64,000 bases of DNA, from NCBI RefSeq assembly GCF_018687715.1, contig NC_056765.1, forward strand, positions 8,668,501-8,732,500. The letters run 5' to 3'. A program made the position numbers and the translations under genes. This stretch comes from Carya illinoinensis. Lineage: Eukaryota; Streptophyta; Magnoliopsida; Fagales; Juglandaceae. The notes under the pieces are model-generated. The model was not told the DNA's origin, searched no databases, and was given only the letters and a program-made list of their open reading frames with translations. Each line of letters opens with the position of its first letter. Position 1 is the stretch's first letter. Shown here in pieces: positions 59,674 to 64,000 of this stretch.

Positions 59674-62388
59674 CGTTTTGTTTTTTGGCCTTTTTGGGTA
59701 GTTTTTTGTTTGTCAATATGACAACTGGTATATATATATAGTTAATATATATATATATATATATATTACTATATCTATATAAAGGGATTTTTTAGTCAAC
59801 ACCAGGGAGATGACTTTGTTTTGGGTGGCCTCTTTTTGAATAGTTTGGGCATTTGTAAGACTCCATACTCGAACCACTCCCGAGCAACATTTTGGTTTTA
59901 ACGTTATCTAGTGTCCATGTCCCGAGAAATCACATTTGAGGAGGCAAATGAGATTGTCATGAAAGTAAGGTAAAATCTTTCAAATTTAGTGTAAGTTTCT
60001 TATAGCTGAAAAATAAAATCACCCAAAGATGGTGACATCAATTATCGGGTATGATCTTTAAACAATACCTGAATCCACCCACTATTTTCTAAGCTCTAAT
60101 CATCTTGTAGGCAAGCGGCATGAAATGGTTATTCCCCAGCATGAAAATCAAATGTTCACCAGGATTTGAAACAAAGCTCGATTAGTTGATCCATGCAGGA
60201 ATGTGAAGGTTAGCATATTCATTAGTAGCAATTGAGGTTATTAACGACTTTCACATGTGTACATGGTTGTTTTTTAGGTAAAGAGTGACTACAATTATCT
60301 CATGGTATCTTGTCATCTTTTGTATGGTCATTGCTTTATGTCATATCCATTTTTACTGATGACGATTGACACGCTATATTTATACTTAATGTAATGTGAT
60401 ATTAAGTATCAGTTAAGAATCATACTAAATTTTGACTCTCCATGAGAAACTAGCTGCAAGGTGGTATAAAATTTGTGTGAACTGAGTGCTAAATGTAAAC
60501 AGACTATGCAAAAACTGACCTGGAAGGCAGTAGATATGAGCTAATAGGAGCAAGTAATTTTTGCCTACCACCCAAGTTGTCGGGAGGTGTTAATTTATAG
60601 TTTTGTAGTCTATGTTAGAGTGGAAATATACTGAATAGGCTAGTGCTATTTTCTTGCACTCCATTCTAAGATGTTTTGGTGCAGGGTTATATATATTGTC
60701 AAGCACTATATTTTGGGGTCAGGGCCTTGGAGAAAGAGTTATGGAATAACATCTTACGTTATAAGGCATGATAGTATATTAATACTAGCATAGGTAAAGC
60801 CATGTTCAGCACAAATTATATGAGTTAAGGAAGAATATTTTGCAAAATATTCATTGAGAGAGACTGAAAACAAGGCTAGTGGAAACACATCTTTGAACAG
60901 CCTTGCTGGACAGTACCTATATCAGGAGAAATGCCATATTATTATATTTTGAATGAGTAGCGAATATGGTCTGAAATCTTCCCAAACATTTGTGCCAATA
61001 ACATGTATTTTGTCTTTTGGACTACGAAGTTTAATGCCAATGAATCTGTTTGACACTTTTCATTAATACAATGTTCTGGCCATTGGAAAAAGTCTATTCA
61101 ATATAATATAAACTCCTAAGTTAATCGATTTCTTAGAATATTAATCAATTTCATATTTTGGTTTCTGAACTATATTATGTCCATTGAATCCAGCATTAAT
61201 TTGCTAGGTTATCTATTCCCAAAATATTTACTCATTATGCAATATTTTGCCGAAGGAACAAAGATAAGCAAGGGGCAAGGTGCTGCGCTCCTTCAATCAT
61301 TGAATACTGTTGGGTTCAGACAAGAATGAGGAGTGCTGGATTACATGTGTTCTCTGCAACCGGAAAAGGTACTCAAATATCAATTTCAAGCAACTTTGAA
61401 ATTTAATTGTTGTGGGAAAGAAAATTTTTCCATACTCGTCCAGTTGTTGAAGTATAAATTACTGACTTTTCTAGAGGATTTGCTCACCTCTTGAAAAGGT
61501 GCAAATAGAGACTGTGTGCATGGATTGTTTACTGCGTCATATAGATGACACTTGCATGGGATTATCTTGTAGCTACAGACTTTATAATACAATTACTGGT
61601 TGTGTAATATATCGTGTCGTCTCTGAAATAGAAAGAAAGATATTATTAAAGGAGATATATTGATGCACATAAATATATGTATTTAATAATCAATTTTTTA
61701 AATCATTATAGTGACGTATATACACTGACAATTACAAATATGATTACTCTAATATTAAACATTCGGCCAACGTTAAACTCATGATGAGGATTCACTAATG
61801 AAATGATTTTTCACGACTGCCTAGCTAGGAGAATCTGAGTCATTGACCATTTTTTCAAAGCTGAATATATAGCTAGCTAGATTCCTCCTCGTAACACAAT
61901 ATCTGATCAGGAAAACTTTAAAAAAGTTGTAATCTTGACAACATGCTCAAACTCTGACCCTACTTAAAAGTATATTGTGATACTGATTTGGAGATTTATG
62001 ATGTAACAACAACAGTACACCAAATTAGTATATTGGAATTTTTGTTATTGATCAAATTTGGGTTACCAAGTTTTATATGGAAAGTGTTCCTTTAGATATT
62101 TACTAACTATTTCTGTTATAGATACTTTAGAACAATGATCTGCACTCAGGATTTTTTTGACTTTTTTAGATCATTCTCGTTTACTTTTGGAGTTTATGTT
62201 GCCATCTTCATATATACACCGAGTGGTTCAATATATTTTTCCGCTATAAGAGATGACAATGAATTAAATAAATGGGGATAGCATCCATCTAAGTAAACAG
62301 AGGGATATATATATATATATATATCCCAAATTCACATGTAGAGCCAAAGGTAAGTAAGTAGCTAGTCACCTCTTCATAATTAGAATGG

Positions 62389-62419
<31 letters not shown>

Positions 62420-62660
62420 AAAGTCCTAGTAGAATAGTTCTTCAACCATGCATGGTTAAGAGTCCTGTATTTTGTTTGTCTTTCATTATAAAGAATACAT
62501 GAATATTTTATATTTCATGTAAATGTAAAATAATCATTTCTCGCAAACCTGGTTGTTTTTTAAATCACTCTTACATTAGGCATCAGACTAAATCTGTGGT
62601 TTGATCTGCGGGGTGAGATTTGATCTGAGCAGCAACAACTGTATGTTATTAGAATCATGT
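59674..62660. other. Unassigned DNA, no gene supported
   Basis: AT-rich with (TA)n tracts (59730-59767, 62302-62325) and a 30-base A run (62389-62418). A possible exon-like patch at 61250-61370 ends in AAAAG|GTACTC but has no recognised product. No CACTA right terminus was found. Confidence 0.45.
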
Positions 62661-62726
62661 GCGCCTTCACGTTGCATCTTTTCATAGCAATCAGCGCCTT
62701 CACGTTGCATCTTTTCATAGCAATCA
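62661..62726. repeat. 33-bp perfect tandem duplication
   Basis: A 33-base unit starting GCGCCTTCACGTTGC at 62661 is repeated exactly from 62694. The length is a multiple of three, so it would keep frame if coding. Confidence 0.95.
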
Positions 62727-62739
62727 GTGTTATTTGTTA

Positions 62740-63715
62740 TGGGGAAGAATGTATGGAGATGTTTAGAAACTTGAGTGGTGATGGAAGTAGTTCAATGTTG
62801 CTCCTGATAACCTATCAACAATAAATGCAAATACCTTCCTGTGGACGGTGCAGAATGGGTTGAATTGCTTGCGAGGGTAATACAGCAGATACTAGTATGG
62901 AACTAGTATGGATGATGCCAAAGGTGGTGAAGCAAGATTGGTAGAGACAACAGAGAAGTCCATCAGTTCACGTGCTGGTGGTGGACACATATCGATCGCA
63001 AGGTACATATCTATAATTAAATTCTGGTTTAATTTTTGTATGAGACTAGAGGTTGATCATGGTTTGGGTTTTGAGAATTGACTATCTACTTGAATTGTCT
63101 GTTGATGGATACCCTGTAAGAGTCCTGTAATGAACATATGATCCATACTTAGCGTTTGGTGAAGCATGGACTTTAGTTATATTTATGACCTTTCAACAAC
63201 TCCCGTTGACAACAAAAATCAGAATTCCTTCAAGTTTTGCAATGACTGTCAAACTACTATAGTATTTGCTTTCCTCCAAACTATCTCTCTTTTTTGGAAT
63301 TTGCCACTATTGCAAGATTGAACTGTGGAGATTGTGCCACCTATGAAGATTGGGAAAACGTTACAGGATAGAATGATATCATGGGGGTAAAGTGTGATTT
63401 CCCAAAACATAAAAATAAAAGGAAAGGAAATTGGTGGGATAAAAATGGATTATTTATCAATTAATTTGATGGCTTGATATAACAATTGATTCAAGTTCAG
63501 TAAGAGTCCCCACACTTCCAAGTAGTCATTACATTCCTTGTGCCTTCCTTTCCAATTTTTGTTGCTCAAAATCCAATGTTTTCAAATGCCAGGAAAATGT
63601 GATGCTAAAGGTCCAAATTGAAAGACTTATGCGGGAGAATACCATTCTCAAGCGTGCTGTGGCTCTCCAACATGAATGACAGGAGTATGATGATAAGGAT
63701 CAACAGATTGTTGAA
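62740..63715 (+). pseudogene. CUE-domain-type gene remnant
   Basis: Three decayed pieces on the plus strand resemble a plant CUE-domain protein (like At1g80040/At5g32440, from memory). They are 'NLSGDGSSSMLLL' (about 62775-62812), 'DGAEWVELLAR' (62844-62876) with, in another frame, 'SMDDAKGGEARLVETTEKSI' (62909-62968), and a last exon with a clean acceptor giving 'ENVMLKVQIERLMRENTILK' and 'RAVALQHE' (63596-63679). The last piece is the coiled-coil motif of that family. A TGA follows 'QHE' where relatives have Arg, and a frameshift breaks the middle piece. The CUE domain itself was not located. Transposon-captured fragment or simple pseudogene both fit. Confidence 0.5.
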
Positions 63716-64000
63716 TGAAATGCCAGTGTGAATGAAAAGTCCAAATTAAACATAATGAGATTCATTGGTAGTTTTATGATTTAGTGATAACAGAGTTGTC
63801 AATTATTATATGGTTATGTTTGTCTAATTATATAATTTGTAGCTCAGCTTGTATTAACTTCCCCAATGCACCACCCAGTGTAAAAATTTATATTAACTTG
63901 GTTGAATTGACGCTTGACCAAAATTGTTAAATTGGATAAAATGGTTGCAGATATATTAGTTGATGTATGGATATATTGTTGTGCATATATGGAAATTTAT
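63716..64000. other. Window end, no gene supported
   Basis: AT-rich DNA after the CUE-type remnant. Nothing else recognised. Confidence 0.5.

Noticed and set aside
59651..59700. Rho-independent-like hairpin with T stretch
   Set aside because: Looks bacterial, but lies in the 3' region of a plant CACTA element; no bacterial genes are nearby.
61386..61592. Possible gene near 61250-61590
   Set aside because: A splice-like donor is present but no product is recognised and frames are short.

Overview
The window is nuclear DNA of a flowering plant. Genes have many short introns with GT-AG boundaries, the protein families are plant-specific (LRR receptor pseudokinase, chloroplast PPR protein, GARP/MYB-like factor, group E bZIP), and the space between genes is AT-rich and full of plant transposons (Ty1/copia, L1-type LINEs, CACTA, Mutator-like and hAT-like elements, MITEs). 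Large introns and nested transposons fit a woody eudicot; a Fagales species is only a guess.

Layout. 1-2.2 kb: AT-rich intergenic DNA with a LINE scrap and a MITE. 2.6-7.5 kb (+): a nine-exon MALE DISCOVERER/MRH1-type LRR receptor-like pseudokinase. 10.2-12.35 kb (-): a two-exon PPR-type chloroplast protein resembling Arabidopsis At2g30100. 12.9-29.1 kb: a transposon block. It holds an AT-rich GACTC-motif element, a 0.5 kb element flanked by 9-bp repeats, a 5.9 kb copia element with a GATTT target duplication inside a LINE RNase H remnant, and a second LINE split by a ~2.1 kb LTR-like insertion that itself contains a hAT-like MITE. 32.6-34.1 kb (+): a five-exon GARP factor with several EAR-type motifs. 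37.4-41.3 kb (-): a group E bZIP gene with a spare, in-frame copy of its last exon 2.3 kb downstream. 43.4-59.6 kb (+): a decayed CACTA/EnSpm element or cluster with TNPD- and TNPA-type remnants and a Mutator-like insertion. 62.7-63.8 kb: remnants of a CUE-domain-type gene.

The four host genes look intact and are not evidently in one pathway. The receptor and the GARP factor may preserve a neighbourhood seen in Arabidopsis (At2g40270/At2g40260, from memory). The mobile elements are mostly inactivated by stop codons, several of them TGA where relatives would have CGA or TGG, as expected from C-to-T decay of methylated DNA.

I found no wholly new biological system. The observations most worth checking are the copia splice-site arrangement (one donor after the primer-binding region and an acceptor just before both the gag and the pol start codon), the duplicated bZIP terminal exon, and the variable palindromic tandem repeats in the copia LTRs. 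No tRNA, rRNA, CRISPR array or recognisable microRNA precursor was seen.
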